Source of the DNA: Streptomyces sp. NBC_01591
Lineage (GTDB): Bacteria; Actinomycetota; Actinomycetes; Streptomycetales; Streptomycetaceae
Assembly (NCBI RefSeq): GCF_035918155.1
Contig: NZ_CP109327.1
Span: forward strand, 124,001-188,000
DNA: 64,000 bases
Direction: 5' to 3'
Shown: positions 53,402 to 61,685 of the stretch, one piece after another
How the letters are laid out: every line of letters begins with the position of its first letter
How positions within the stretch are numbered: position 1 is the first letter of the stretch
Made by a program: the position numbers and the translations under genes
Notes under the pieces: model-generated
What the model saw: only the letters and a program-made list of their open reading frames with translations
What the model was told of the DNA's origin: nothing
Databases searched by the model: none

Positions 53402-53604
53402 ATGATGCGTGTTGAGGTCGACGTTCCCAGGTGTGTTGCCTCGGGCCAGTGCGTGATGCTCGCCCCGACGTCTTCGACCAGCGGGACGAGGACGGCATGG
53501 TCGAACTCCTCGATGACACTCCGCCCTCCGAACTCCACGACGCCGTACGCGAGTCGGCCACGATATGCCCCGCGACAGCGATCCGGCTCGGGGAGTCGTC
53601 GTGA
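53402..53604 (+). pseudogene. P450-partner ferredoxin, frameshifted
   Basis: MRVEVDVPRCVASGQCVMLA P continues in the next frame as DVFDQRDEDGMVELLDDTPP ... ATICPATAIRLGES and a stop at 53604. The C-x5-C-x3-AP and CP cluster ligands of a 3Fe-4S ferredoxin are visible, but one base is missing near 53466. It lies 49 bp after the P450 remnant, the usual P450-ferredoxin order. Confidence 0.75.
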
Positions 53605-53634
53605 CCGCCGCACCGATCGAGTCGTGTGTGCGGT

Positions 53635-54801
53635 TCAGCGTCCGCGCCGCCTCATATAGAGATCGAAGGCCCGGTAAACCATCGGTCGCAGCGGCAGGTC
53701 CCACTCGCCGATGTACCGCATCGCCTGGCCGCCGGTGCCGACTTTGAACTGGACAAGGCCGACGTGCGGGTCGTCGGCGTCGAGGGTGGGGGTGATGCCA
53801 CGCAGATCGTAGACGTCGCAGCCGGCCGCGAGCGAGTCGCGGATCATCGCCCACTGGCAGGCGTTGGAGCCGCGCACCTCGCGCTTCGCGGTGGAGGAGG
53901 CGCCATAGGCGTACACGGCGTGGGTGCCGACGCGGACCAGGAGAGTAGCGGCGGCCAAGTCGCCCTGATGGCGGGCCAGGTAGAGCTTGATCCGCTCGGG
54001 GTCCTCGGCACTCAGCGCCGCGAACATGGTCTCGAAGTAGCGCAGCGGCCGGGGTGTGAAGTGGTCGCGCTCGGCGGTGTGGACGTAGAGGTCGTGAAAC
54101 GCCTTGAGGTCCTCCGGGCCCCTGTCGCTGACCGTGACCTCGACGCCCTCCTTAGCCGCCTTCTTGATGTTGCGACGCCACTGCTGGTTCATGCCCCTGA
54201 GCAGCTCGTCCTCGGTCCTGCCTACCATCGGGATCTCGTACTTGAACTGTGGATGCCCGACCCCGAACCCGTCCTCCGGGCTCTGCGGCAGCCAGCCGGC
54301 GTCCCGGAACCAGCTGGCCACGCGGGCACCGACCGGGTCGGCCCAGTGGCCGGAGATGTCGGTGAGCCGTTTGCTGCCCGGGTCGGCGATGCCCTCCTTG
54401 ACCTGGGCGGCGCTCCAGGTGTGTGTGCACACCGGCGGGCCGAGCCGGATCGCGAACGCGCCGTGGGCCTTGAGATGGATCGCCAGCGGATCGAGCCAAG
54501 CACCGATCTCGCCGCTCCAGTCGATGACCGGGCCCTCGGGTAGATACGCCAGCGTGAAGCGGTCGAGCCGCGGCACCGGGCGGTGCAGTACGAGCCCAGC
54601 ACCAACCAGGCGCCGCCCCTCGAACCAGCCGAGGGACTCGCTGCGCCACTCGGTCTTGACGCGGCCCCACGCCGGGGTCTGCAGAAAGCTGACCGACCGC
54701 TGGGCCCGCACGAACGCCATATGCTCGGCGGCGCTGATCGGCCTGACGACCGGATTCCGGGCTGCAGGTCGCATTGGTTCGCTGGAGGGGTTGAAGGACA
54801 T
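53635..54801 (-). CDS. vanK: VanK: FemX-type peptidyltransferase of glycopeptide resistance
   Basis: 388 residues from ATG 54801, which sits at the end of the conserved promoter block; the frame is open further upstream but not protein-like. FemABX family with two GNAT-like halves: SVSFLQTPAWGRVKTEWRSE, LAYLPEGPVIDWSGEIGAWL, GMNQQWRRNIKKAAKEGVEV, YAYGASSTAKREVRGSNACQ WAMIRDS, LVQFKVGTGGQAMRYIGEWD. In S. coelicolor VanK adds the cross-bridge amino acid to lipid II ending in D-Lac, where the housekeeping FemX fails. It has its own VanR-type promoter and is 3 kb away from vanHAX, unlike the contiguous vanKHAX operon of S. coelicolor. Confidence 0.9.
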   Translation of the reverse strand: MSFNPSSEPMRPAARNPVVRPISAAEHMAFVRAQRSVSFLQTPAWGRVKTEWRSESLGWFEGRRLVGAGLVLHRPVPRLDRFTLAYLPEGPVIDWSGEIGAWLDPLAIHLKAHGAFAIRLGPPVCTHTWSAAQVKEGIADPGSKRLTDISGHWADPVGARVASWFRDAGWLPQSPEDGFGVGHPQFKYEIPMVGRTEDELLRGMNQQWRRNIKKAAKEGVEVTVSDRGPEDLKAFHDLYVHTAERDHFTPRPLRYFETMFAALSAEDPERIKLYLARHQGDLAAATLLVRVGTHAVYAYGASSTAKREVRGSNACQWAMIRDSLAAGCDVYDLRGITPTLDADDPHVGLVQFKVGTGGQAMRYIGEWDLPLRPMVYRAFDLYMRRRGR

Positions 54802-54803
54802 GC

Positions 54804-54866
54804 CACCAGTCAATGTAGCAGGGTGTTGCCCGGGCGTATGCGATTCTCGATACGCCGACGATATGT
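54804..54866 (-). promoter_or_regulatory. VanR-type promoter block of vanK
   Basis: On the minus strand: ATCGTCGGCGTATCGAGAAT, the palindrome CGTATC-N7-GCATACG, then GGCAACACC and TTGACTGG shortly before ATG. The order and spacing match the blocks before vanH and murF, so the gene is probably activated by VanR. Confidence 0.8.
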
Positions 54867-54991
54867 CACCACCCGGCGGCTCACTATCTGGTTCTGGCCG
54901 CCACCAGCCGGTGGCTGCCGGGATGTCCTCGACCCGACCATGGGTCTGGACCTCCGGCGGGTACTTGCACATCAGTGCATGTCGGTTGTCG

Positions 54992-55783
54992 TCAGGGGGC
55001 GTGGTGCCGGCGCCGGAGTGGGCGCTTCGCTGCCGAGTGCATCTCCAGGTGTTTCGGGAGCGCCCGGCGGTACAGCGGCAGGGCCGCGGTGCTCGTGATG
55101 ACGGCGACCATGACGAGAACGGAGAACACCGGCTTGGTGATCAGGCCCTGCGCCAAGCCGATGTTGATGAAGATGATGATCATCATGCCGCGGGCGTTCA
55201 TCAGTCCTCCCACAGCGAATGCCTCGCGCCAACTGAAGCGGAGTGTCTTCATAGCCAGGGTGCTGCCGAAGTATTTGCCCGCGAGTCCCGCCAGGAGCGC
55301 GGCGACGCCGAACAGCAGGGTGTCGGCCGAAATGCTCCGCAGGTCGGTGGTGAGGCCGGACAGGGCGAAGAAGACGGGCAGCAGTAGCGTGGAGACGGTA
55401 TCCATCATCCGGCTGTGCAGCGCTTGGCGGAACTGCGGGTCACGGGGCATGGCCAGGCCGGCGATGAAGCCGCCGAAGACCGAGTAGATCCCGATCAGGT
55501 CGGTGAGGTATCCGCAGACGATCGGGACGATGACGACGACGTACATCACGCCGGGGCTCAGCGTGCCCTGTCGGCCGACGTGCCGCGCCAGCGGCCGCAG
55601 CAGCCGGGACACTCCGAGCAGCATCACGGCGGTGAACAGGATGCTGTAGCCGATCATGGGCAGAGCGTCGGCGGCCCCGGAACCGGTGTGCACGGCCGTC
55701 AGCGTGGCCAGGAAGCACCAGGCCGCCGCGTCGTCGATCGAGGCGGCGACCAGGGACAGCCGCCCCAGGCGGGAGTTCTGCGG
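54992..55783 (-). pseudogene. Cation:proton antiporter (CPA2/KefB type), 3' part
   Basis: From NSRLGRLSLVAASIDDAAAW through MIGYSILFTAVMLLGVSRLL, DLIGIYSVFGGFIAGLAMPR and AGKYFGSTLAMKTLRFSWRE to the stop. These are the last ~7 membrane helices of a Na+/H+ exchanger. The N-terminal half is missing and the remaining part is fused in frame or nearly so to an ABC exporter fragment at ~55783. A methionine at 55693 could start a truncated protein. Confidence 0.8.
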
Positions 55784-56747
55784 TGAGGGTTCCGGCCTGC
55801 ACGTGAAAACTCACGTCGCGCAGGACATCCGGCGTCGCTTTCCCGTGCTCGCGATCGGTCCGCAGATGCTCCAGAGACGCCAGTGAGACCTCCTCCGCGG
55901 TGGGATAGCGGAAGAGCGAGGCCATCAGCGTCATCATCACGAAGGCCATCCGGCCCCAGACGGCAAGGTTCACGCCGATCTCGCGGATCCTATTGGCACG
56001 ATCCGCGTATTCGGCCATCTCCTCGTCCGGACGGCCGAAGAGCTTGGAGAGCATCGCCCCCTGTACGTTGAACCGCTCCTGCAGCCGTCCGCCGAGGCCG
56101 GCGTTCTCGTCCATCTGCCGTTGGGTGCGCCGCTGTATCACCCGCCCCACGTGAACCCAGGGCACGATGAATATCGGAACCAGCGCCAGCGTGATGACGC
56201 CGACAAGCCACGACAGGTAGAACAGCTCGGCCAGCACCACCACGACCATGACCGCACTGGTGGCCGCCATCAGCAAGCCGCTGAACTGCTGCTGTGCCAT
56301 GATCAGTTCGGTGTGCAGCCGGCCGACCAGCACCCCCGTCTGGGTGCGGGTGAAGAACGCGAGCGGCAGCCGCCGGACGTGGTCGAGCGCCTGAACCCGG
56401 AGGTCGTAGCTGACCACCTGCCCGATCCGCCCGGAGATATAGGCGGACACCAGCGACAACCCCGCGCCCAGCACGGCAAGGCCGACGGCCAGGCAGGCCG
56501 TCAAGATCACGACCCCGCGATCGTTCTTGACGATGCCGTTGTCGACGAGCTCCCTCAGCAGCAAGGGAGTTGCGGCGACGGTCAGCGCCTCCATCGTGGC
56601 GACTACGACGAAGAGCGCCACCATGCGGATGTGCGGGCGGAAGTAGGCGAGCACTCGGCGCACCGTCCCCGGGTGGATCGTGGTCCGCCAGGGATCGGGA
56701 TCGTCATCGCTCTTCCTCACCCCCTGGTAGCGCAACACCATTTCCAC
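55784..56747 (-). pseudogene. ABC exporter gene with internal deletion and lost ATPase
   Basis: Starts well (IHPGTVRRVLAYFRPHIRMV, five or so membrane helices, LPLAFFTRTQTGVLVGRLHT). After RMAFVMMTLMASL it jumps to FRYPTAEEVSLASLEHLR ... VLRDVSFHVQAGTLTA, i.e. the last membrane helix and linker (~70 or more residues) are deleted. It ends just before the Walker A motif where the antiporter fragment begins. No functional ATPase remains. Confidence 0.8.
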
Positions 56748-57923
56748 GCAGGTGCCCCTCTCACACGGCTCACGAAGTCAGCGAATCTCAATCGTGCTGA
56801 ACCAAGTCGATGTCCACGAGTGAGTCCAACTGAAGACTTCGGGCACTTGGACGCATCTGTCGGTGTCCGTGCCGCACGGCTGCCGCGGCGCGGGGGACCA
56901 CCGCGATCACCCTCTCGCCCCGGGGCTCGTCGGCTTGCCGCCGTGACGTGATCCCGCTTTTGCCGACGGTGAGCCTCTTCGAGGTGGCCGCGTCAAGTGA
57001 CGGTCTGCGAGCCGCCACGAGCGAGGCCCCGGGGCTGTTGATCGAGATGTCTGATGTCTCCATCATGCTGCCCGGGGGGCCTCGTTGGTCATCTGTCCTG
57101 CCGTACTCGACCCTCTGCCGGGCGGCGCCCTCGCCGAGTGCGACCGGGTCGCAGTCTCACGCGCGGACTGCTCCCCCACGCGCCGCCGGCACGGGGTGCA
57201 GGTGCGGGCAGTCACCGGGCGGCCGGCTTTCACCTTCATGCCGGGCAGCCCGGAACAAGCCCTGGTCCTGATCCCGAGGGTCATGCAGCCCACCACCGAA
57301 GTGGTCGGCCCCGACTGCAGTGAGGCACCGCCGCGAACAGGGCCCCGGTGATCGCCGTACCGCAGGGGTCGGACCGGTCCGGCAACGCGGACCGGCCGGT
57401 GGAGCTGGGTGTGGAGAAGGCTGTGTACGGGGGCGTCCCGACCCCCGTGGTACATCTCAGCGACCGTCGTGGGGTATTCCGCCCGCACGCTGTCGGGCCG
57501 GGCTCACGACCTGACCGCGCCCGCACTCACCGGATCATCCGCATCTGTGAGGGCCAGGCCGTTTCCGTCCTGGCCGATCCCGCCGACCCAGGGCGCCGGC
57601 CCCTGGCTGAGCGCGGGCGTCACCGGGGCCCCCGGCGGGCCCGGGCACCGGTCGAGCGCGGCGCCGCCCGCCTGACGTCCTGGCGGGTCGTCCGCAGATA
57701 CCGTGGCAGTCCCACCGCAGGACGTCAATCGTCGAAGCGGTCTCCAGCCCGCAGCGGCAGCGCCGAAGAAGCTCAACTGGAGCTCTTTCAGGCCGACCAC
57801 GGCTCGGGGGACGGGCCGTGAGGGACCACACTCCTCCCGCGCCCGCCCGGGCCGGGCTGATGCCGGCTCAGCAGACCCTCAATCGTGCGCTCGCAGCGGC
57901 GCGCGGTGCCGGTTCGCCTGGCC
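56748..57923. other. Long interval without a recognisable gene
   Basis: Open frames exist on both strands but none shows a family motif or consistent codon bias. A few stretches (minus strand RRPSLDAATSKRLTVGKSGI) look weakly protein-like. Probably decayed DNA between the vanK and vanHAX parts of the island. Confidence 0.4.
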
Positions 57924-58595
57924 TCACGGTGTCACACTGACCAGGATTCCTCGTCCTGCGTGGAAGCGCTCGAATACGCGCATGGGCAGCGATGCGGAGT
58001 CCGCATTGTGGGAGTAGCCCGACGGATTATGGAACCGCACCGTCCCGCCATGGACCTCATGAACCAGCACAAGATGCCCTCCCCGCCGCGGTTTATAGGT
58101 GCTTGGGTCGCGAATCTCAGGAGACACTGAAGCGATCAGGGCTTGCCCGGGGCGCACCGCTCGGGCGGATGCTTGAATCGGTGTGTTCTCGACCAGTTGG
58201 CATTTGAATCCGAAGTGTGAGCTGACCCAAGCCATGAATGGCCGGTATATCAGTCCTTGGACCTTGCCCTGGGGTTCCACCACGTAGCAACCCCAGTCGA
58301 GGGCCAGCGCAAGGAGTTCACGCATCAGCAGTCGGGTGTCCGTCCAGCCGTGGAGCAGGGACTGCAGACATGCCAAGCCGCAGACTTTGCGGGACCAGAA
58401 CAGGTACTCCTCGCGCGAGTGGTACCCGTCGGAGGTCCAGTCGTGCAGTTGCGATGGATCGGTGCGCCTCAGGAAGACGTCGATCCTGGATGGGGCGGCA
58501 CGCCGCATGACGACCTCGTCGTTCCGGTCCAGGCTTCCCCACTGTGAGACGTAAGGGAGGCTTCCATCAGGTGATGGGAAAGTCGAAATAGACAT
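57924..58595 (-). CDS. C39-like cysteine peptidase-fold protein, last gene of the vanHAX operon
   Basis: 223 residues from ATG 58595, overlapping the 3' end of vanX by 29 bp in another frame. N-terminal LPYVSQWGSLD is the usual opening of peptidase_C39_2 proteins. The probable nucleophile is in SRKVCGLACLQSLLHGWTDT, the His in RRGGHLVLVHEVHG and the Asn/Asp position in VRFHNPSGYSHNADS. No signal peptide or ABC domains, so cytoplasmic and stand-alone. Family members cut leader peptides or act as amidases or transglutaminase-like enzymes. Overlap with vanX implies co-induction by glycopeptides; a role in cell-wall precursor processing is an inference. I know of no described van gene of this type. 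Confidence 0.75.
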   Translation of the reverse strand: MSISTFPSPDGSLPYVSQWGSLDRNDEVVMRRAAPSRIDVFLRRTDPSQLHDWTSDGYHSREEYLFWSRKVCGLACLQSLLHGWTDTRLLMRELLALALDWGCYVVEPQGKVQGLIYRPFMAWVSSHFGFKCQLVENTPIQASARAVRPGQALIASVSPEIRDPSTYKPRRGGHLVLVHEVHGGTVRFHNPSGYSHNADSASLPMRVFERFHAGRGILVSVTP

Positions 58596-59175
58596 CTGAG
58601 TAAGGCTCGCTTTCCAGCGTGTAGTGCCACCACTCGCAGGCGTAGCGAGCAAATCCGCAGTCCTCCATTACGGAGCAAAGGTGCTCGCGGTTTTCCGCTT
58701 CGATGGGTCTTATTCCTGCTGCTCCATGATGTGAGATCGAGTCCATGAGGTCGTGTTCACCACCCATGCAAGCATTTTCTCCGGTGGCAAGGGTGTAGAG
58801 CGTCAAGTCGACGGAACTGCCGCGGCTGTGGCCTGACTTGGCAGCCACGTATCCCTTGTCGAAAAGCTCGGACCTGTCGATATTGGGGTAGTGCCGCTGC
58901 TTTGTCCGGCCGTCCTCCGACTGTTCGGACCAGCGCATGAAGCAGTCGACGGCGCGTTGCGGACGGTATCCGTCCCAGACAAGCAAGCCGAAGCCGCGGG
59001 ACGCGGCTTTTTCCTGCGCTCGCCCCAGGGCTGCGCACAAGGCTCTGGTGCCGACTATCCGATTCACCAGGTATCCGTCTACCGGCTTTCCGGTGAAGTT
59101 GTCCCCGGTGGCGTACTTGGCATCCCAACGGATGCCGGGCACCAGCTCGTCCAGGTACCCGAAGTCGCCGTTCAT
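58567..59175 (-). CDS. vanX: VanX D-Ala-D-Ala dipeptidase
   Basis: 202 residues, the family length. Zinc ligands are His and Asp of KSGHSRGSSVDLTLY and the His of ACEWWHYTLE, with the Glu of EWWH as catalytic base; the Arg near VWDGYRPQRAVD matches the conserved substrate Arg. VanX removes normal D-Ala-D-Ala so that only D-Ala-D-Lac enters the wall. Its ATG overlaps the vanA stop by 4 bp. Confidence 0.97.
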   Translation of the reverse strand: MNGDFGYLDELVPGIRWDAKYATGDNFTGKPVDGYLVNRIVGTRALCAALGRAQEKAASRGFGLLVWDGYRPQRAVDCFMRWSEQSEDGRTKQRHYPNIDRSELFDKGYVAAKSGHSRGSSVDLTLYTLATGENACMGGEHDLMDSISHHGAAGIRPIEAENREHLCSVMEDCGFARYACEWWHYTLESEPYSDVYFDFPIT

Positions 59176-60212
59176 CGCTTTTTCCGGTGCAGTGTCATTG
59201 ACACGAGCCGGTCGATGACGTCGGAAAGCGGCATTCCTGCGGCGCCCATCATCCGTGGATAGCGGCTGTAGGAGGTCATGCCGGGAAAGGTGTTGACTTC
59301 GTTGAGTACCACCTGGCCGTCGTCCTGGAGGAACACGTCCACGCGGGCAAGCCCCTGGCAGCCCAGTGTGCGGTAGATGGTCTTGGCGCTCTCTTGGACG
59401 AGCCGACGCGATTCTTCGGAGATGTCGGCGGGAACGATGAACGTCGAGTTCTCCGAACCACTCTCGGGTGACTCCTCCTGGTGGATCCTGAAGAATCCGT
59501 GGGAGAGGGCTACGCGGTCCACCTCGCCCGCGATCGGGGTGGATGGGTCCCCCAGGATCGCGCAGCCGACCTCACTCCCGGCCACGGCCTCTTCGATCAG
59601 GACCTTCGAGTCGTACTGCCGTGCGGCCTCCAGCGCACTCGGCAAGTCCTCTGCTCCGGCGACTTTGCTGACGCCGAAGGATGAGCCCGAACGGGCTGGC
59701 TTCACGAAGACGGGATAAGGAAGCTGTTCGGCGTCGACCTTCTCGTCTCCCGCGACCACCCGGAAATTTGGCGTGGCGATGCCCGCGCTCTTGGCGACGG
59801 CGTAGGTCAGGGATTTGTCCATGCAGATGGCAGAGCTCTGGATATCGCAGCCGGCATAGGGGACGCCAGAGAGCTCCAACAGGCCCTGGATCGCCCCGTC
59901 TTCGCCGAGTGTGCCGTGCAGGACGGGCAGCACGAGGTCCAGACGGATCACTTCGAATCGGTCCTGTTCCAGGACGAGCAGTCCGTGGACGCTTCGGTCG
60001 GGTGACAGCATGACCGGCCGAGCGTCGGTGTTCTCCCAGTCTGTGCCAGGGGAGTCACAGAGCTGCCAGGCACCGGACTGCGTGATGCCGATCCAGTACG
60101 GCTCGTATTTACCGGTGTCGAGGTTCTTTGCGACCTCTTGGGCGGACTTGACGGAGACGGGGTGTTCTTCGGAAGAGCCCCCGAAGATGACGCCGATCTT
60201 CAACCTGTCCAT
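59172..60212 (-). CDS. vanA: VanA-type D-Ala-D-Lac ligase
   Basis: 346 residues, ATP-grasp. IGVIFGGSSEEHPVSVKSAQ start, LHGTLGEDGAIQGLLELSGV, PVFVKPARSGSSFGVSKV, and the omega-loop FFRIHQEESPESGSENSTFI containing the His (VanA His244 equivalent) that separates D-Lac ligases from Ddl. C-terminal LARVDVFLQDDGQVVLNEVN TFPGMT is the metal/ATP site. Makes the depsipeptide D-Ala-D-Lac in the cytoplasm. Overlaps vanH by 13 bp and vanX by 4 bp. Confidence 0.97.
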   Translation of the reverse strand: MDRLKIGVIFGGSSEEHPVSVKSAQEVAKNLDTGKYEPYWIGITQSGAWQLCDSPGTDWENTDARPVMLSPDRSVHGLLVLEQDRFEVIRLDLVLPVLHGTLGEDGAIQGLLELSGVPYAGCDIQSSAICMDKSLTYAVAKSAGIATPNFRVVAGDEKVDAEQLPYPVFVKPARSGSSFGVSKVAGAEDLPSALEAARQYDSKVLIEEAVAGSEVGCAILGDPSTPIAGEVDRVALSHGFFRIHQEESPESGSENSTFIVPADISEESRRLVQESAKTIYRTLGCQGLARVDVFLQDDGQVVLNEVNTFPGMTSYSRYPRMMGAAGMPLSDVIDRLVSMTLHRKKR

Positions 60213-61240
60213 GTTTTCCCGCTTTCAAAGTTGAGGCAGTTGATGAGGCTGTTTCTGATGGTGTCGCTCAGCGCGTGGTCGGTGTAATAGGCCGTGTGCG
60301 GGCTGATGAGCACATTCGGCAGATCCTGTAGTCGCAACAGCTGGCGGTTCTCTATGGGCTTGTTCCGGCAGTCGGTGTAGAAGATTCCTTCTTCGCCGTC
60401 GAGGACGTCCAGCGCCGCGCCGCCCAATCTGCCGCTCTCCAATGCCGATAGAAGGGCTTCGGTATCGATGAGTGGCCCGCGTCCGGTGTTGACGATGAAC
60501 GCGCCGTGTTTCATCTGGTCGATACGTCGGCGATCGACGAGATGGCGGGTTTCTGCGGTGAGCGGGGTGTGGAGCGTGACAATGTCGCTGTGCTGAAGCA
60601 GCTCGTCGATCGGCGTGTAATCGGCGGGGGTCTTGGGGCGATTGCCGTAGGCCAGCACGCGGCAGCCGAAGCCTCGCAATCGGTCGATGACTGCTGTGCC
60701 GATACGCCCCGTGCCGACCACTCCGACAGTCAGGTCGCGCAGCTCTTTGCCGCGTATCTCACTCAGCCGGTAGTCATGAGCATCGGTGCGGCGGACGGTG
60801 GCCTTCGCGTGGCGCACGGCCATCAGCATCAGCATGAGCGTGTAGTCGGCAACGCTGTCGGGAGAATACGCCACGTTTCCGACGGAGATACCGACGCTGT
60901 CCGCGTAGCTCACGTCGATGTGGTTGCATCCGACGCTTCGTGTGGAGAGATACTCCACACCGGCGCGGCTCAGTGCGCTGAGTGTGGCACGGGTGACGTG
61001 CGTCTTGTGGCCGATGCTGATGTATCGGTTCCCGACTGCCAGGTCGATATTGGCTTCAGATACCGCTTCCTTTGTGATGGTTGGCGCCATGCCAAAGCGA
61101 GGCGCCATTTCTCGGAATAGAAGGGCCTCGTCCTGCTCGCACCCATAGACTGTGATTCCCGTTGCCGAGACAGCCCGTGAGGGCGACGCTGGCGCTCGGG
61201 TGCGGCACGCCGCTGCTCGTGTTGGTCCGCTGGAACTCAT
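60200..61240 (-). CDS. vanH: VanH D-lactate dehydrogenase
   Basis: 346 residues. ATG 61240 is the only in-frame start before the conserved ITVYGCEQDEALLFREMAPR. 2-Hydroxyacid dehydrogenase family: NAD-binding VGVVGTGRIGTAVIDRLRG, catalytic Arg in VNTGRGPLIDTEALL, Glu in DVLDGEEGIF, His in LISPHTAYYTDHA. Reduces pyruvate to D-lactate for VanA. The N-terminal ~28 residues (SSSGPTRAAACRTRAPASPS) are an Ala/Arg/Ser-rich extension not expected in VanH. First gene of the vanHAX-C39 operon. Confidence 0.96.
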   Translation of the reverse strand: MSSSGPTRAAACRTRAPASPSRAVSATGITVYGCEQDEALLFREMAPRFGMAPTITKEAVSEANIDLAVGNRYISIGHKTHVTRATLSALSRAGVEYLSTRSVGCNHIDVSYADSVGISVGNVAYSPDSVADYTLMLMLMAVRHAKATVRRTDAHDYRLSEIRGKELRDLTVGVVGTGRIGTAVIDRLRGFGCRVLAYGNRPKTPADYTPIDELLQHSDIVTLHTPLTAETRHLVDRRRIDQMKHGAFIVNTGRGPLIDTEALLSALESGRLGGAALDVLDGEEGIFYTDCRNKPIENRQLLRLQDLPNVLISPHTAYYTDHALSDTIRNSLINCLNFESGKTWTG

Positions 61241-61313
61241 GCCTTCCAGTCAAGAGAGCGTGGTGTTGCCAGCGCGTATGCATTTTTTGATACGCCGACG
61301 ATACGTTGCCGGC
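61241..61313 (-). promoter_or_regulatory. VanR-type promoter block of vanH
   Basis: On the minus strand: CGTATCGTCGGCGTATC, palindrome CGTATCAAAAAATGCATACG, GGCAACACCACGCTCTCTTG, ACTGGAAGGC, then the ATG. It is the mirror copy of the murF block at 61490-61565. The block runs up to the start codon with little room for a leader, so the transcript probably has a very short 5' end. Confidence 0.85.
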
Positions 61314-61443
61314 CAACACCCTGCGCGAGCATGGATGCGGCTGGTCGGCCGCGCTGGCTTCGCCCGTGGGATCGACCGGAGCTCTGCGGGCGACACGCAA
61401 CGTGTTGTGCATTCGCCTCGCCGGCACCTCTACGGGCTGGGGA

Positions 61444-61477
61444 CTCGTCCTTGAAGATCAGGACGAGCATCGTCCTG
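61444..61477. other. Three short CGTCCT/AGGACG repeats forming alternative hairpins
   Basis: TCGTCCT-N8-AGGACGA and CAGGACGA-GCA-TCGTCCTG share their middle arm, so two mutually exclusive stems are possible between the divergent promoters. Significance uncertain. The rest of 61314-61489 shows no gene. Confidence 0.35.
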
Positions 61478-61489
61478 CGCCTGTAGCGG

Positions 61490-61565
61490 CCGGCAACATA
61501 CATATCGTCGACGTATCGAAAACTGCATACGCGCCGGCAACACCACGCTCTCTTGACTGGAAGGC
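61490..61565 (+). promoter_or_regulatory. VanR-type promoter block of murF
   Basis: ATATCGTCGACGTATCG, palindrome CGTATCGAAAACTGCATACG, GGCAACACCACGCTCTCTTG, ACTGGAAGGC-ATG. From GGCAACACC onward it is identical to the vanH block, extending through 13 nt of vanH coding sequence (ATGAGTTCCAGCG), showing that one was copied from the other in inverted orientation. Confidence 0.85.
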
Positions 61566-61685
61566 ATGAGTTCCAGCGAATCAGCCTCTGCCATCCTCTA
61601 CTTCGCCAGCCCGCCCCCGATCGCCAGCACAGCGACCGGACGGTTGTTGATGTGCTTCGCCGATCCTTGCGTGGTCCGGGCATGA
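61566..61685 (+). CDS. 39-residue ORF with vanH-derived start, coupled to murF
   Basis: Begins with the four codons copied from vanH (MSSS) and continues [35 protein letters not shown]; its stop overlaps the murF start (ATGA). It may simply carry ribosomes from the duplicated vanH initiation site to murF. No known peptide family. Confidence 0.55.
   Translation: MSSSESASAILYFASPPPIASTATGRLLMCFADPCVVRA

Noticed and set aside
57085..57821. Overlapping ORFs on both strands between the ABC remnant and the C39 gene
   Set aside because: No family motifs, inconsistent composition, and neither strand has a convincing ribosome site.
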